Assembly: GCF_001571285.1 (NCBI RefSeq) | Contig: NZ_BCTM01000021.1 | Location: forward strand, 35,345-99,344 | From: Kluyvera cryocrescens NBRC 102467 | GTDB taxonomy: Bacteria; Pseudomonadota; Gammaproteobacteria; Enterobacterales; Enterobacteriaceae | Direction: 5' to 3' | Length of the DNA stretch: 64,000 nt | The notes under the pieces: generated by a model | Database searches by the model: none | What the model was told of the DNA's origin: nothing | Seen by the model: only the letters and a program-made list of their open reading frames with translations | Shown: in pieces, positions 21,395 to 31,919 of the stretch | How positions within the stretch are numbered: position 1 is the stretch's first letter | Layout: every line of letters begins with the position of its first letter | Made by a program: the position numbers and the translations under genes

Positions 21395-24007
21395 ATGACA
21401 CAACAGCCCCAAGCCAAGTACCGCCACGATTACCGTGCGCCGGACTACCTGATTAGTGATATTGACCTGGCCTTTGACCTGGATGCCGCAAAAACCGTCG
21501 TGACAGCGGAAAGCCAGGTTTCCCGCCACGCAGCGTCTGATGTGCCGCTTCGTCTGGATGGTGAAGATTTAACGCTGGTCTCCCTTCATGTTAACGGTGA
21601 ACCGTGGACAGACTATAAAGAAGAGGGAAGCCAGCTGGTTATCGCGGGTCTGCCAGAACAATTCACCCTGAAGATTGTGAATGAAATTAGCCCTGCGGCT
21701 AACACGGCCCTGGAAGGTCTGTATCAGTCTGGCGAAGCGCTGTGCACTCAGTGTGAAGCTGAAGGTTTCCGCCATATCACCTGGTATCTCGACCGTCCGG
21801 ACGTGCTGGCCCGCTTTACCACCAAAATTACCGCGGATAAGAGTAAATATCCGTTCCTGCTCTCCAACGGCAACCGTATTGCCGAAGGCGAACTGGACAA
21901 CGGCCGTCACTGGGTGCAGTGGCAGGACCCGTTCCCAAAACCGTGCTATCTGTTTGCGCTGGTGGCCGGTGACTTCGATGTGCTCCGCGATACCTTTAAA
22001 ACGCGCTCCGGGCGTGAAGTGGCGCTAGAGCTGTTCGTTGACCGTGGCAACCTTGACCGCGCGCCGTGGGCGATGACCTCACTGCAAAACTCCATGAAGT
22101 GGGATGAAGAGCGTTTCGGCCTCGAATACGATCTCGACATCTATATGATCGTTGCCGTCGACTTCTTTAATATGGGGGCGATGGAAAATAAAGGGTTGAA
22201 CGTCTTTAACTCCAAATATGTGTTGGCGCGTACTGATACCGCCACGGATAAAGACTATCTCGATATTGAGCGCGTGATTGGCCATGAATATTTCCATAAC
22301 TGGACAGGTAACCGCGTAACCTGCCGCGACTGGTTCCAGCTAAGCCTGAAAGAGGGCCTGACGGTATTCCGCGATCAGGAGTTCAGCTCCGATCTGGGTT
22401 CACGCGCGGTCAACCGCATCAGCAACGTGCGCACCATGCGCGGCCTGCAGTTTGCGGAAGATGCCAGCCCAATGGCGCACCCAATCCGCCCGGATAAAGT
22501 AATTGAAATGAATAACTTCTACACCCTGACGGTGTATGAAAAAGGGGCGGAAGTGATTCGCATGCTGCACACGCTGCTGGGCGAAACGAACTTCCAGAAA
22601 GGGATGCAGCTCTACTTTGAACGCCACGACGGCAGCGCGGCAACCTGTGATGATTTTGTTCAGGCGATGGAAGACGCATCGAACGTCGATCTGTCCCATT
22701 TCCGCCGCTGGTATAGCCAGGCCGGTACGCCAATTGTCAGCGTTCACGATGACTACAATCCGGAAACCGAGCAGTACACGCTGACCATTCGCCAGCGCAC
22801 GCCGGCAACGGCGGAGCAAGAGGAAAAACTCCCGCTGCATATCCCGTTCGATATCGAGCTCTACGATAACGAAGGCAAAGTGATCCCACTGCAGAAAGAT
22901 GGTCATCCGGTACACCACGTACTGAATGTAACTCAGGCCGAGCAGACTTTCGTGTTTGATAACGTCTACTTCCAGCCAGTGCCATCGTTACTGCGTGAAT
23001 TCTCCGCGCCAGTGAAACTGGAATATAAATGGAGCGATCAGCAGCTGACCTTCCTGATGCGTCACGCGCGCAATGATTTCTCCCGCTGGGATGCCGCGCA
23101 GAGTCTGCTGGCGACTTATATCAAACTGAATGTGAATCGCCATCAGCAGGGTCAACCACTGTCGCTGCCGATCCACGTTGCTGATGCATTCCGCGCGATC
23201 CTGCTGGATGAGAAGATCGATCCGGCGCTGGCGGCTGAAATTCTGACGCTGCCGTCGGCTAGCGAGATTGCTGAGCTGTTCGAGATTATCGATCCTATTG
23301 CCATTGCGGCGGTACGCGAGGCGTTGACTCGGACGCTGGCTAGCGAGTTGGCCGACGAATGTCTGGCCATCTATAATGCGAACAAGCTCGATAGCTATCG
23401 CGTTGAACATGCGGATATCGGTAAACGTTCGTTACGTAATACCTGCCTGCGTTACCTGGCATTTGGTGACGCTGAGCTGGCGGATAAGCTGGTGAGCCAG
23501 CAGTATCACGACGCCGACAACATGACCGATGCGCTGGCTGCTCTGTCTGCTGCCGTGGCCGCCGAGCTGCCGTGCCGCGATGCGTTGATGCAGGAGTACG
23601 ACGATAAGTGGCATAAAGACGGGCTGGTGATGGATAAGTGGCTGATTCTACAGGCAACAAGCCCTGCAGATGATGTGCTGGCAACGGTACGTAAGCTGTT
23701 AAACCACCGTTCCTTCAGCATGAACAACCCGAACCGCATTCGCTCCCTGATTGGCGCATTTGCGGGCAGTAACCCAGCGGCATTCCACGCAGAAGACGGT
23801 AGCGGTTACCAGTTCCTGGTGGAAATGCTGACCGAGTTGAATAGCCGTAACCCGCAGGTGGCTTCACGCTTGATTGAGCCGCTTATTCGTTTGAAACGCT
23901 ATGATGCGAAACGTCAGTCGCTGATGCGTGCTGCGTTGGAACAGCTGAAAGGGCTGGATAATCTGTCTGGCGATCTGTACGAGAAGATTGCAAAAGCGCT
24001 AGCGTAA
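21395..24007 (+). CDS. pepN: Aminopeptidase N
   Basis: 870 residues, identical in length to E. coli. M1 zinc aminopeptidase with GAMENKG for substrate N-terminus binding, the zinc site H297-E298-x2-H301 plus E320, and the catalytic tyrosine in TLTVYEKGAEVIRML. It trims N-terminal residues from cytosolic peptides in late protein breakdown. Oriented convergently with ssuE, with one terminator between. Confidence 0.97.
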   Translation: MTQQPQAKYRHDYRAPDYLISDIDLAFDLDAAKTVVTAESQVSRHAASDVPLRLDGEDLTLVSLHVNGEPWTDYKEEGSQLVIAGLPEQFTLKIVNEISPAANTALEGLYQSGEALCTQCEAEGFRHITWYLDRPDVLARFTTKITADKSKYPFLLSNGNRIAEGELDNGRHWVQWQDPFPKPCYLFALVAGDFDVLRDTFKTRSGREVALELFVDRGNLDRAPWAMTSLQNSMKWDEERFGLEYDLDIYMIVAVDFFNMGAMENKGLNVFNSKYVLARTDTATDKDYLDIERVIGHEYFHNWTGNRVTCRDWFQLSLKEGLTVFRDQEFSSDLGSRAVNRISNVRTMRGLQFAEDASPMAHPIRPDKVIEMNNFYTLTVYEKGAEVIRMLHTLLGETNFQKGMQLYFERHDGSAATCDDFVQAMEDASNVDLSHFRRWYSQAGTPIVSVHDDYNPETEQYTLTIRQRTPATAEQEEKLPLHIPFDIELYDNEGKVIPLQKDGHPVHHVLNVTQAEQTFVFDNVYFQPVPSLLREFSAPVKLEYKWSDQQLTFLMRHARNDFSRWDAAQSLLATYIKLNVNRHQQGQPLSLPIHVADAFRAILLDEKIDPALAAEILTLPSASEIAELFEIIDPIAIAAVREALTRTLASELADECLAIYNANKLDSYRVEHADIGKRSLRNTCLRYLAFGDAELADKLVSQQYHDADNMTDALAALSAAVAAELPCRDALMQEYDDKWHKDGLVMDKWLILQATSPADDVLATVRKLLNHRSFSMNNPNRIRSLIGAFAGSNPAAFHAEDGSGYQFLVEMLTELNSRNPQVASRLIEPLIRLKRYDAKRQSLMRAALEQLKGLDNLSGDLYEKIAKALA

Positions 24008-24092
24008 CGTTGATCCCCCGGACGAGGCGTTTACGCTAACTCCGGGTCACTCTGGTCACGTTATGGTTGGCTGTACTCCCGTAAAAGGGGAC

Positions 24093-24130
24093 AAAAAACG
24101 CCGCTGGGTTATCCACGCGGCGTTTTTTTT
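24093..24130. terminator. Terminator between pepN and ssuE
   Basis: Twelve-base stem AAAAAACGCCGC/GCGGCGTTTTTT with a 12-nt loop; T-run of eight on the plus strand and A-run on the other, so it can stop both convergent genes. In E. coli the rest of the ssu operon would occupy this place. Confidence 0.85.
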
Positions 24131-24131
24131 A

Positions 24132-24707
24132 TCAAACATGCTCAAGCTTTCGCGCGGCCCCAAGAGTTGGCACCTGAATATCCCGGCGATGTAACGCCTG
24201 CCAGAATGTCTCCAGCGCGCTATCAAGGCGATTGTGGAGATTCTGGCTAAACTGCGGCTTATGCTGATAGTCGGTTACCTGGCTATCGTCGGCAAATACA
24301 CCTTGCAGAATTTCCTGTGCCTTCAGCGCGTTTAATACGGGTTTCAGCGCGTAATCGACCGCCAGCATATGCGCGACGGTGCCACCGGTTGCCAGCGGCA
24401 ACACCACTTTACCTTCCAGTGCGCGTTCCGGCAGTAAGTCGAGCAAGGCTTTCAACGCGCCGGCGAACGATGCTTTATAGACAGGCGTCGCGATTATCAG
24501 CCCGTCCGCATGGGCTAATTGTTCGGTGAGGGTTTGCAGCGCGGGGCTGTCAAACCGGGCATGAAACAGATCTTCTGGCGCAAAATTCTGTAGATGCCAG
24601 TGAAACACTTCAACATCCGCCGCCGATAGTTTCTCTCGAGCGTACTCGAGCAGGGCGCTGGAGCGAGAAGGAAAGCGGGGGCTACCTGCTAAAGTAATGA
24701 CGCGCAT
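24132..24707 (-). CDS. ssuE: NADPH-dependent FMN reductase SsuE (orphan)
   Basis: 191 residues, flavodoxin-like fold with the flavin-binding start [17 protein letters not shown] and [14 protein letters not shown] around residues 75-90. SsuE supplies reduced FMN to the alkanesulfonate monooxygenase SsuD. In E. coli it heads ssuEADCB; here ssuADCB are missing and the stop abuts the pepN-side terminator. Another partner monooxygenase elsewhere, or a general flavin-reductase role, must be assumed. Confidence 0.85.
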   Translation of the reverse strand: MRVITLAGSPRFPSRSSALLEYAREKLSAADVEVFHWHLQNFAPEDLFHARFDSPALQTLTEQLAHADGLIIATPVYKASFAGALKALLDLLPERALEGKVVLPLATGGTVAHMLAVDYALKPVLNALKAQEILQGVFADDSQVTDYQHKPQFSQNLHNRLDSALETFWQALHRRDIQVPTLGAARKLEHV

Positions 24708-24856
24708 ATTCTCTCCTTATAACCAAAAACAAACATTAATCTATAATTGATAACATTTGCGTTAGTGTGTCAGAGGCATCAGGAGAGGCGAAATACTTTT
24801 TCTGACGTTGGTTTATCAGAAAATGCATATGGACTGGGGCTACCTTGGCGATAGAT

Positions 24857-24872
24857 AGGAAAACGATTGCGC
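24857..24872. promoter_or_regulatory. PurR-like operator upstream of pyrD
   Basis: Read on the minus strand, GCGCAATCGTTTTCCT differs from the PurR consensus ANGCAANCGNTTNCNT only at the first base. It lies about 45 bp upstream of the pyrD -10 element; PurR is known to repress pyrD in E. coli. Confidence 0.6.
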
Positions 24873-24914
24873 TTTTTTTGCCATAGGTCAATTCCCTTTC
24901 TTAGCAAGATCGCA

Positions 24915-24955
24915 CATAATACGCCCCCGGTTTGCACACCGGGAATCCAGGAGAG
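24915..24955 (+). promoter_or_regulatory. pyrD leader: CTP-sensitive start switch
   Basis: A -10 CATAAT (24915-24920) is followed by a C-rich start region and the hairpin CCCGGT/ACCGGG (24926-24943), then the ribosome-binding site AGGAG (24949-24953). In E. coli, high CTP favours starting at the C residues, so the transcript contains the full hairpin that masks the ribosome site; low CTP shifts the start downstream. The sequence elements match this mechanism. Confidence 0.75.
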
Positions 24956-24958
24956 TTC

Positions 24959-25969
24959 ATGTACTATCCCTTCGTTCGTAAAGCACTTTTTCAGCTCAAT
25001 CCAGAGCGCGCTCATGAATTAACGTTTCAACAATTACGCCGTATTACCGGAACACCGCTGGAAGCGTTAGTGCGCCAGAAGTTGCCGGAAAAACCGGTCA
25101 CCTGTATGGGACTGACGTTTAAAAATCCACTGGGTCTGGCAGCGGGTCTGGATAAAGATGGTGAATGTATTGATGCCTTAGGGGCTATGGGATTCGGTTC
25201 GATCGAGATCGGTACCGTCACGCCACGCCCGCAGCCGGGTAACGACAAGCCGCGCTTGTTCCGCCTGGTCGATGCTGAAGGTTTGATCAACCGCATGGGC
25301 TTCAATAACCACGGCGTTGATAACCTGGTTGAGAACGTTAAAAAAGCGCATTTCGACGGTATTCTGGGGATTAATATCGGTAAGAATAAAGATACCCCTG
25401 TCGAACAAGGTAAAGATGACTATCTGATTTGTATGGAAAAAATCTATGCCTATGCCGGTTATATTGCGATAAATATCTCTTCACCAAATACCCCAGGGCT
25501 GCGTACGCTGCAATATGGTGAAGCGCTGGATGATTTACTTTCTGGTATTAAAAATAAACAATCTGAACTCCAGGAAAAACACCATAAATACGTTCCAGTG
25601 GCCGTAAAGATCGCGCCGGATCTTTCTCATGAAGAGTTGATCCAGGTTGCCGATAGTTTAGTTCGCCATAATATTGATGGGGTAATCGCAACCAACACGA
25701 CATTAGATCGTTCTCTGGTTCAGGGGATGAAACATTGTGATGAAATGGGTGGATTAAGCGGTCGTCCATTACAATTAAAAAGCACCGAGATTATTCGTAT
25801 GCTGTCGGCGGAATTAAAAGGCCAGTTACCTATTATTGGCGTCGGTGGGATTGACTCAGTGATTGCGGCCCGCGAGAAGATTGCTGCCGGGGCTTCGTTG
25901 GTGCAGATCTATTCCGGGTTTATTTTTAAAGGCCCACCGCTGATTAAAGAAATCATTACTCATATCTAG
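24959..25969 (+). CDS. pyrD: Dihydroorotate dehydrogenase (quinone), class 2
   Basis: 336 residues from [13 protein letters not shown]; nine upstream in-frame codons are excluded because AGGAG fits this ATG. PyrD oxidises dihydroorotate to orotate with FMN and passes electrons to quinone at the inner membrane. The class 2 catalytic serine is S175 in [11 protein letters not shown]-terminal membrane-associating helices and GVGGIDS phosphate-binding segment are present. Confidence 0.96.
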   Translation: MYYPFVRKALFQLNPERAHELTFQQLRRITGTPLEALVRQKLPEKPVTCMGLTFKNPLGLAAGLDKDGECIDALGAMGFGSIEIGTVTPRPQPGNDKPRLFRLVDAEGLINRMGFNNHGVDNLVENVKKAHFDGILGINIGKNKDTPVEQGKDDYLICMEKIYAYAGYIAINISSPNTPGLRTLQYGEALDDLLSGIKNKQSELQEKHHKYVPVAVKIAPDLSHEELIQVADSLVRHNIDGVIATNTTLDRSLVQGMKHCDEMGGLSGRPLQLKSTEIIRMLSAELKGQLPIIGVGGIDSVIAAREKIAAGASLVQIYSGFIFKGPPLIKEIITHI

Positions 25970-26133
25970 TCTTTTTCCTCGTAATGTGATCCAGGGCTTT
26001 ATTTCCGGCCCTGGTTGCTTTATATTTCCATATTGTTGCTTATTTAAACATATTGGTCTTTTATTATTTAAGGCAAAGTAACGCAACGGAAGAACAGGCA
26101 AAGCAATGGACGCGAAAATGATGGGGGAGACAA

Positions 26134-26676
26134 ATGCGAATTAAACCTGATGATAACTGGCGCTGGTATTATGATGAAGAGCACGATCGTATGATGCTCG
26201 ATTTAGCCAATGGCATGTTATTTCGCTCGCGTTTTGCTCGCCGAATGTTAACTCCCGATGCTTTCGATCCCACCGGTTTTTGCGTTGATGATGCCGCACT
26301 CTATTTTTCCTTTGAAGAAAAATGCCGTGACCTTGTGTTATCGAAAGAACATCGTGCTGAACTGATCTTAAATGCGCTGGTGGCCATTCGTTTCCTTAAA
26401 CCGCAGATGCCGAAAAGCTGGCATTTTCGCGCGCATCAGGACACATGGTCCCCGACTACCGGAGACGCCGCCTGCGTGTGGCTTAGCGATGACGACAGTC
26501 AGGTGAATCTGCTGGTGGTTGAGCCCGGCGAAAACGCCGCGCTCTGTCTGCTCGCTCAGCCGGGTTTGGTGCTGGCTGGCCGCACGATGCAGTTGGGGGA
26601 TCCGATTAAAGTGATGAACGACAGGCTGCAACCTCAGCCGGGGCTGGACGGCTACAGCCTGGAACAGGCCGTTTAA
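26134..26676 (+). CDS. zapC: Cell division protein ZapC
   Basis: 180 residues, same length as E. coli ZapC, starting [14 protein letters not shown]. ZapC binds FtsZ and promotes lateral bundling of protofilaments at the Z-ring. No enzymatic motifs. GGGGGAG precedes the start. The stop overlaps the convergent ycbX by four bases. Confidence 0.93.
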   Translation: MRIKPDDNWRWYYDEEHDRMMLDLANGMLFRSRFARRMLTPDAFDPTGFCVDDAALYFSFEEKCRDLVLSKEHRAELILNALVAIRFLKPQMPKSWHFRAHQDTWSPTTGDAACVWLSDDDSQVNLLVVEPGENAALCLLAQPGLVLAGRTMQLGDPIKVMNDRLQPQPGLDGYSLEQAV

Positions 26677-27782
26677 CGCTTTAGCTTCAGCGCTGTTTTC
26701 GGTACGCAACTGCAGCTCAGAATGGTGCCATCATCGCGAATCGCGCTTTTCTTCAGCGGATTCACTTCCCCATCCAGCAGCGTCACCCGACAGCTTCCAC
26801 ATAGCCCCGCACGGCAGGAGTAGGGTACACGGATGCCTTGCTGTTCAAGCTGCTCAAGTAAAATTTGCTGATTATTGCCACCGAAGGTTGTCCCCTCCCA
26901 GTCGATATCCACCAACGCATTTTGCTGAACCGGCGATGCCACCGCGTCATCACTTTTCCCCGCGCTGTAGATTTTTGCCGGACCAGTCGTCAAAATTTCA
27001 ACCTCATCGCCTACGCGAATCACCCCGCTATTACGGGCAATCAGGTTCTGGCCAAAGTCGACGTCGCCACTGGCGGGGTCGGTGCGGAAGGATTGCAGCG
27101 TACTAAGCGGCTCGCCGCTCGGGTGTTTTTGCCCTTTTTCTGGACTGATGGTGGTAAAGACGCAGCGGCTGCAGGGTTTCACGACATCAAACACTACCGC
27201 ACCGATGCGGATGGTTTTCCAGCTATCCTCAGCCCAGGGCTCGACGCCGGTTACCACCAGGTTCGGACGGAACTGCTCCATCTGAACGCTGGCCCGACAG
27301 CGCTGCTGAAGATCGCGCAGCGAAGCTTCGTTAGTGAGTAAAAAAGGAAAGCCGTCGGCAAAAGAGAGCGGCACCGCATCGTGGCGTTTTACGCGACGAG
27401 TGAGGTCAGTTCCAAGCCAGCGAAGCTGAACCTCGCGCTTAAAGAAGGGAGATAGCCACTGATTGATAGCGTCCGGAGCAATACGCGAGGTAAAATGATT
27501 GCCCCACACTTCGGTCGGCGATGCCTGCCCGGTAAAATCAGCAAAACGCACGAGCGCGCTGCTGCCGTCGGGGGCGGTGAGATGTAAACCATCGTGCAGG
27601 ACGGCGGGGGTGAAGCGCACCATCGCTGGAAACTGACGGGCGGTGATAAAAGTGCCATCAGATTCGGTAATCATGAAAATGCGGTCAAATGCGAATCCGC
27701 TAATATCAGCGAACGCATGCGTAAGACCAATACCCCGCATCGATTTCACCGGATGAATAAAAAGCCGCGATAATGTAGCCAC
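26673..27782 (-). CDS. ycbX: MOSC-domain 6-N-hydroxylaminopurine resistance protein YcbX
   Basis: 369 residues. Domains: beta-barrel N-terminal MOSC_N (1-120), MOSC domain (about 120-265) and a C-terminal 2Fe-2S ferredoxin (about 285-369) with cysteines in CRAGLCGSC and a distal CSC. YcbX uses molybdenum cofactor to reduce N-hydroxylated bases such as HAP, with CysJ as electron donor in E. coli. It is divergent from rlmKL. Confidence 0.92.
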   Translation of the reverse strand: MATLSRLFIHPVKSMRGIGLTHAFADISGFAFDRIFMITESDGTFITARQFPAMVRFTPAVLHDGLHLTAPDGSSALVRFADFTGQASPTEVWGNHFTSRIAPDAINQWLSPFFKREVQLRWLGTDLTRRVKRHDAVPLSFADGFPFLLTNEASLRDLQQRCRASVQMEQFRPNLVVTGVEPWAEDSWKTIRIGAVVFDVVKPCSRCVFTTISPEKGQKHPSGEPLSTLQSFRTDPASGDVDFGQNLIARNSGVIRVGDEVEILTTGPAKIYSAGKSDDAVASPVQQNALVDIDWEGTTFGGNNQQILLEQLEQQGIRVPYSCRAGLCGSCRVTLLDGEVNPLKKSAIRDDGTILSCSCVPKTALKLKR

Positions 27783-27880
27783 AACGCTATCCCTGAGTCG
27801 AAATTAAGCCTTTAACTTTATGACATGGGCTACAGATTGGCTATAATGCGCAACAATTTTCTGCGAGTAAAAGTGACGAT

Positions 27881-29986
27881 ATGAATTCTCTGTTTGCCAG
27901 TACGGCCCGTGGGCTGGAAGAGCTGTTAAAAACTGAACTGGAAGGTCTGGGTGCACAAGAGTGCCAGATCACCCAGGGTGGCGTCCATTTCCAGGGCGAT
28001 ACGCAGCTTCTGTACAAAAGCCTGATGTGGAGTCGCCTGGCGTCGCGCATCATGATGCCGCTGGGAGAATGTAGCGTCTGGAGCGATCTCGATCTTTATC
28101 TTGGCGTACAGGCTATCGACTGGACATCGATCTTTACCCCGGATGCCACCTTTGCGGTGAGCTTCGGCGGTCTGAACGATAGCATTCGTAACAGCCAGTA
28201 CGGTGCGTTGAAGGTGAAAGATGCCATCGTTGATGCCTTTACGCGCAAAAATCTGCCACGCCCTAACGTCGATCGCGAAAATCCCGATCTGCGTATCAAC
28301 GTTCGTCTGAACAAAGAAACGGCCTATATTTCGCTCGACTTGAGCGGTGACGGCCTGCACCTGCGCGGCTATCGTGACCGTACCGGGATGGCGCCGATCA
28401 AAGAAAACCTCGCAGCGGCTATCGTGATGCGTTCTGGCTGGGTGCCGGGCACGCCGCTTCTCGATCCTATGTGTGGTTCCGGTACGCTGCTGATTGAAGC
28501 GGCAATGTGGGCCACCGACCGTGCGCCGGGGCTGCATCGTAGCCACTGGGGCTTTAGCGGCTGGGCGCAGCATGACGACGTTATCTGGCAAGAAGTCAAA
28601 GCGGATGCTCAAACGCGCGCCCGTGCGGGTTTAGCCGCCTATGAATCGCGTTTCTATGGTTCTGATACTGATCGACGCGTTGTTGAAATTGCACGTAGCA
28701 ACGCCCGTCGTGCGGGTATTGGCGAGCTTATCACCTTTGAAGAAAAAGACGTTGCCCAGCTTAGCAATCCATTGCCGAAAGGCCCATACGGCACGGTGAT
28801 CAGTAACCCGCCGTACGGTGAACGTCTGGAAAGTGAACCGGCGCTGATTGCACTGCATAGCCTGCTGGGCCGTACCATGAAAAGCCAATTTGGTGGCTGG
28901 AATTTATCACTGTTTAGCGCCTCGCCTGAGTTGTTAAGCTGTGTGTCTCTGCGCGCCGAGCGCCAGTTTAAAGCCAAAAACGGCCCGCTGGACTGTGTGC
29001 AGAAAAACTATCACCTGGCCGAAAGCACCGGTGAAACGAAAGCGACAGTGGCCGAAGATTATGCCAACCGTCTGCGTAAGAATCTGAAGAAATATGAAAA
29101 GTGGGCGAAGCAGGAAGGTATCGAATGCTATCGTCTGTATGACGCTGATCTCCCGGAATATAACGTTGCCGTTGACCGTTATGCCGATTGGGTTGTGGTC
29201 CAGGAGTATGCGCCACCGAAAACCGTCGATGCGAACAAAGCGCGCCAGCGTCTGTTTGATATCATCGCCGTAACCATCTCCGTACTCGGTATTGCGCCAA
29301 ATAAACTGGTGCTGAAAACCCGCGAACGCCAGAAGGGCAAAAATCAGTATCAGAAGATGAACGAGAAGGGGGATTTCATGCAGGTGAGCGAGTATTACGC
29401 GCGCCTGTGGGTCAACCTGACCGATTATCTGGATACCGGCCTGTTCCTCGACCACCGTATTGCCCGTCGTATGCTGGGTCAGATGAGTAAGGGTAAGGAT
29501 TTCCTTAACTTGTTCTCTTATACCGGCAGCGCTAGCGTGCATGCGGGTCTCGGTGGGGCGCGCTCCACCACGACCGTTGATATGTCTCGCACCTATCTGG
29601 AATGGGCTGAGCGCAACCTGCGCCTGAATGGTTTGACCGGCCGACCACATCGCCTGATGCAGGCCGACGTGTTGTCCTGGCTGCGCGATACCGACGAACA
29701 ATTCGACGTGATCTTCATCGATCCCCCGACCTTCTCGAACTCCAAACGTATGGAAGATGCGTTTGATGTTCAGCGCGACCATCTGCGCCTGATGAAAGAT
29801 CTGAAACGTCTGCTGCGTAAAGGCGGCACCATCATGTTCTCCAACAACAAACGCGGTTTCCGTATGGATCACGACGGGCTGGCTGAACTGGGACTGAAAG
29901 CACAAGATATTACCCAAAAAACGCAGTCGCCAGATTTTGCCCGCAACCGTCAGATCCACAACTGCTGGCTGATTACCGCGGCCTGA
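27881..29986 (+). CDS. rlmL: 23S rRNA methyltransferase RlmKL (m2G2445, m7G2069)
   Basis: 701 residues. N-terminal THUMP domain (about 40-155), RlmL methyltransferase domain with [17 protein letters not shown] and NPPYGERL, and C-terminal RlmK domain with [14 protein letters not shown] and DPPTFSNSK. The fused enzyme methylates G2445 and G2069 of 23S rRNA. uup follows 12 bases later, so the two are probably co-transcribed. Confidence 0.95.
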   Translation: MNSLFASTARGLEELLKTELEGLGAQECQITQGGVHFQGDTQLLYKSLMWSRLASRIMMPLGECSVWSDLDLYLGVQAIDWTSIFTPDATFAVSFGGLNDSIRNSQYGALKVKDAIVDAFTRKNLPRPNVDRENPDLRINVRLNKETAYISLDLSGDGLHLRGYRDRTGMAPIKENLAAAIVMRSGWVPGTPLLDPMCGSGTLLIEAAMWATDRAPGLHRSHWGFSGWAQHDDVIWQEVKADAQTRARAGLAAYESRFYGSDTDRRVVEIARSNARRAGIGELITFEEKDVAQLSNPLPKGPYGTVISNPPYGERLESEPALIALHSLLGRTMKSQFGGWNLSLFSASPELLSCVSLRAERQFKAKNGPLDCVQKNYHLAESTGETKATVAEDYANRLRKNLKKYEKWAKQEGIECYRLYDADLPEYNVAVDRYADWVVVQEYAPPKTVDANKARQRLFDIIAVTISVLGIAPNKLVLKTRERQKGKNQYQKMNEKGDFMQVSEYYARLWVNLTDYLDTGLFLDHRIARRMLGQMSKGKDFLNLFSYTGSASVHAGLGGARSTTTVDMSRTYLEWAERNLRLNGLTGRPHRLMQADVLSWLRDTDEQFDVIFIDPPTFSNSKRMEDAFDVQRDHLRLMKDLKRLLRKGGTIMFSNNKRGFRMDHDGLAELGLKAQDITQKTQSPDFARNRQIHNCWLITAA

Positions 29987-29998
29987 AAGGAATAAAGA

Positions 29999-31906
29999 AT
30001 GTCATTAATTAGTATGCATGGCGCCTGGCTGTCGTTCAGCGACGCGCCGCTTCTCAATAATGCCGAATTGCACATTGAGGACAACGAACGCGTCTGCCTG
30101 GTAGGCCGTAACGGCGCGGGCAAATCGACGCTGATGAAAATCCTCAATCGTGAGCTGGGGCTGGACGACGGGCGTATCATCTACGAGCAAGATCTGGTTG
30201 TGGCGCGTCTGCAGCAGGATCCGCCGCGTAACGTAGAGGGAAGCGTTTACGATTTCGTCGCCGAAGGGATTGCGGAGCAGGCGGTTTATCTCAAGCGCTA
30301 TCATGATATTTCGCATCTGGTGATTACCGATCCGAGCGACAAAAATCTGCAAGAGCTGGCGAAAGTCCAGGAACAGCTGGATAACCACGGGCTGTGGCAG
30401 CTGGAAAACCGTATTAATGAAGTGCTGGATCAGCTGGGCCTGAAAGCGGATACCGAACTGGCATCGCTTTCCGGTGGCTGGCTGCGTAAAGCGGCGCTGG
30501 GCCGTGCGCTGGTTAGCGCACCGCGCGTTCTGCTGCTTGACGAACCGACGAACCACCTGGATATTGAAACTATCGATTGGCTCGAAGGCTTCCTGAAGGC
30601 CTTCAAGGGAACGATCATTTTCATCTCGCACGACCGTTCGTTCATCCGCAACATGGCAACCCGCATCGTCGATCTCGATCGTGGTAATCTGGTGACCTAT
30701 CCGGGCAATTACGATCAATACCTGGTAGAAAAAGAAGAGGCGCTGCGCGTTGAAGAACTGCAAAACGCCGAATTCGACCGCAAACTGGCGCAGGAAGAGG
30801 TGTGGATCCGTCAAGGGATTAAAGCCCGTCGTACCCGTAACGAAGGCCGCGTCCGCGCGCTGAAAGCGATGCGTAATGAACGCAGCGCCCGTCGTGAAGT
30901 GATGGGCAGCGCGAAGATGCAGGTCGAAGAGGCCTCTCGATCCGGTAAGATCGTCTTTGAAATGGAAGACGTGAACTACCAGGTTGACGGCAAAGTGCTG
31001 GTGAGAGATTTCTCCGCGCAGGTGCAGCGTAGCGATAAAATTGCGCTGATTGGTCCAAACGGCTGCGGTAAAACCACGCTGCTCAAGTTGATGCTGGGCC
31101 AGCTGCAGGCCGATAGCGGACGTATTCATGTGGGTACCAAGCTGGAAGTGGCCTACTTCGACCAGCACCGGGCAGAGCTCGATCCGGACAAAACGGTGAT
31201 GGACAACCTGGCGGAAGGTAAGCAAGAAGTCATGGTTAACGGTAAGCCACGCCATGTGTTGGGCTATCTGCAGGACTTCCTGTTCCATCCTAAGCGGGCG
31301 ATGACCCCGGTTCGCGCGCTGTCCGGCGGTGAACGTAACCGTCTGCTGTTGGCCCGACTGTTCCTGAAACCAAGCAACCTGCTGATTCTCGATGAACCAA
31401 CCAACGACCTGGATGTCGAAACGCTCGAATTACTGGAAGAGCTGATCGACGGCTACCAGGGGACCGTGCTGTTGGTGAGCCACGATCGTCAATTCGTGGA
31501 CAATACCGTGACGGAATGCTGGATCTTCGAAGGCGAAGGGCGTATTGGTCGTTATGTCGGCGGCTATCATGATGCGCGTGGACAGCAGGCGCAGTCGCAG
31601 CCCCGCCAACAGGCGGTTGTGAAGAAAACTCCGGAACCGGCTCAACCAAAAGCAGAAACTGTCAAACGAACGGCAAGCAAATTAAGCTATAACCTGCAGC
31701 GCGAACTGGAACAGTTGCCGCAAAAGCTGGAAAAACTGGAAGCGGACCTGGAAGCCTTACAGCTACAGGTAGCTGATGCGACATTCTTTAGCCAGCCGCA
31801 TGACCATACCCAAAAGGTATTGGCGGAGATGGCGCAGGCTGAACAAGCGCTGGAAGAAGCGTTTGAACGCTGGGAATATCTGGAAGCGTTGAAAAACGGC
31901 GCCTGA
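29999..31906 (+). CDS. uup: ABC-F ATPase Uup
   Basis: 635 residues with two ABC domains and no membrane part. Walker A GRNGAGKSTL (about 36-45) and GPNGCGKTTL (about 352-361), signatures LSGGWLRKA and LSGGERNRL, and Walker B LLLDEPTNHLD and LILDEPTNDLD. The C-terminal coiled coil (about 560-635) binds DNA in E. coli Uup. Loss raises precise transposon excision; it also acts on ribosomes. Immediately followed by pqiA. Confidence 0.95.
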   Translation: MSLISMHGAWLSFSDAPLLNNAELHIEDNERVCLVGRNGAGKSTLMKILNRELGLDDGRIIYEQDLVVARLQQDPPRNVEGSVYDFVAEGIAEQAVYLKRYHDISHLVITDPSDKNLQELAKVQEQLDNHGLWQLENRINEVLDQLGLKADTELASLSGGWLRKAALGRALVSAPRVLLLDEPTNHLDIETIDWLEGFLKAFKGTIIFISHDRSFIRNMATRIVDLDRGNLVTYPGNYDQYLVEKEEALRVEELQNAEFDRKLAQEEVWIRQGIKARRTRNEGRVRALKAMRNERSARREVMGSAKMQVEEASRSGKIVFEMEDVNYQVDGKVLVRDFSAQVQRSDKIALIGPNGCGKTTLLKLMLGQLQADSGRIHVGTKLEVAYFDQHRAELDPDKTVMDNLAEGKQEVMVNGKPRHVLGYLQDFLFHPKRAMTPVRALSGGERNRLLLARLFLKPSNLLILDEPTNDLDVETLELLEELIDGYQGTVLLVSHDRQFVDNTVTECWIFEGEGRIGRYVGGYHDARGQQAQSQPRQQAVVKKTPEPAQPKAETVKRTASKLSYNLQRELEQLPQKLEKLEADLEALQLQVADATFFSQPHDHTQKVLAEMAQAEQALEEAFERWEYLEALKNGA

Positions 31907-31919
31907 CTGAGGACTTTTC

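Noticed and set aside
30005..31288. A 427-codon minus-strand frame opposite uup
   Set aside because: Antisense to a clearly conserved ABC-F gene; no motifs.
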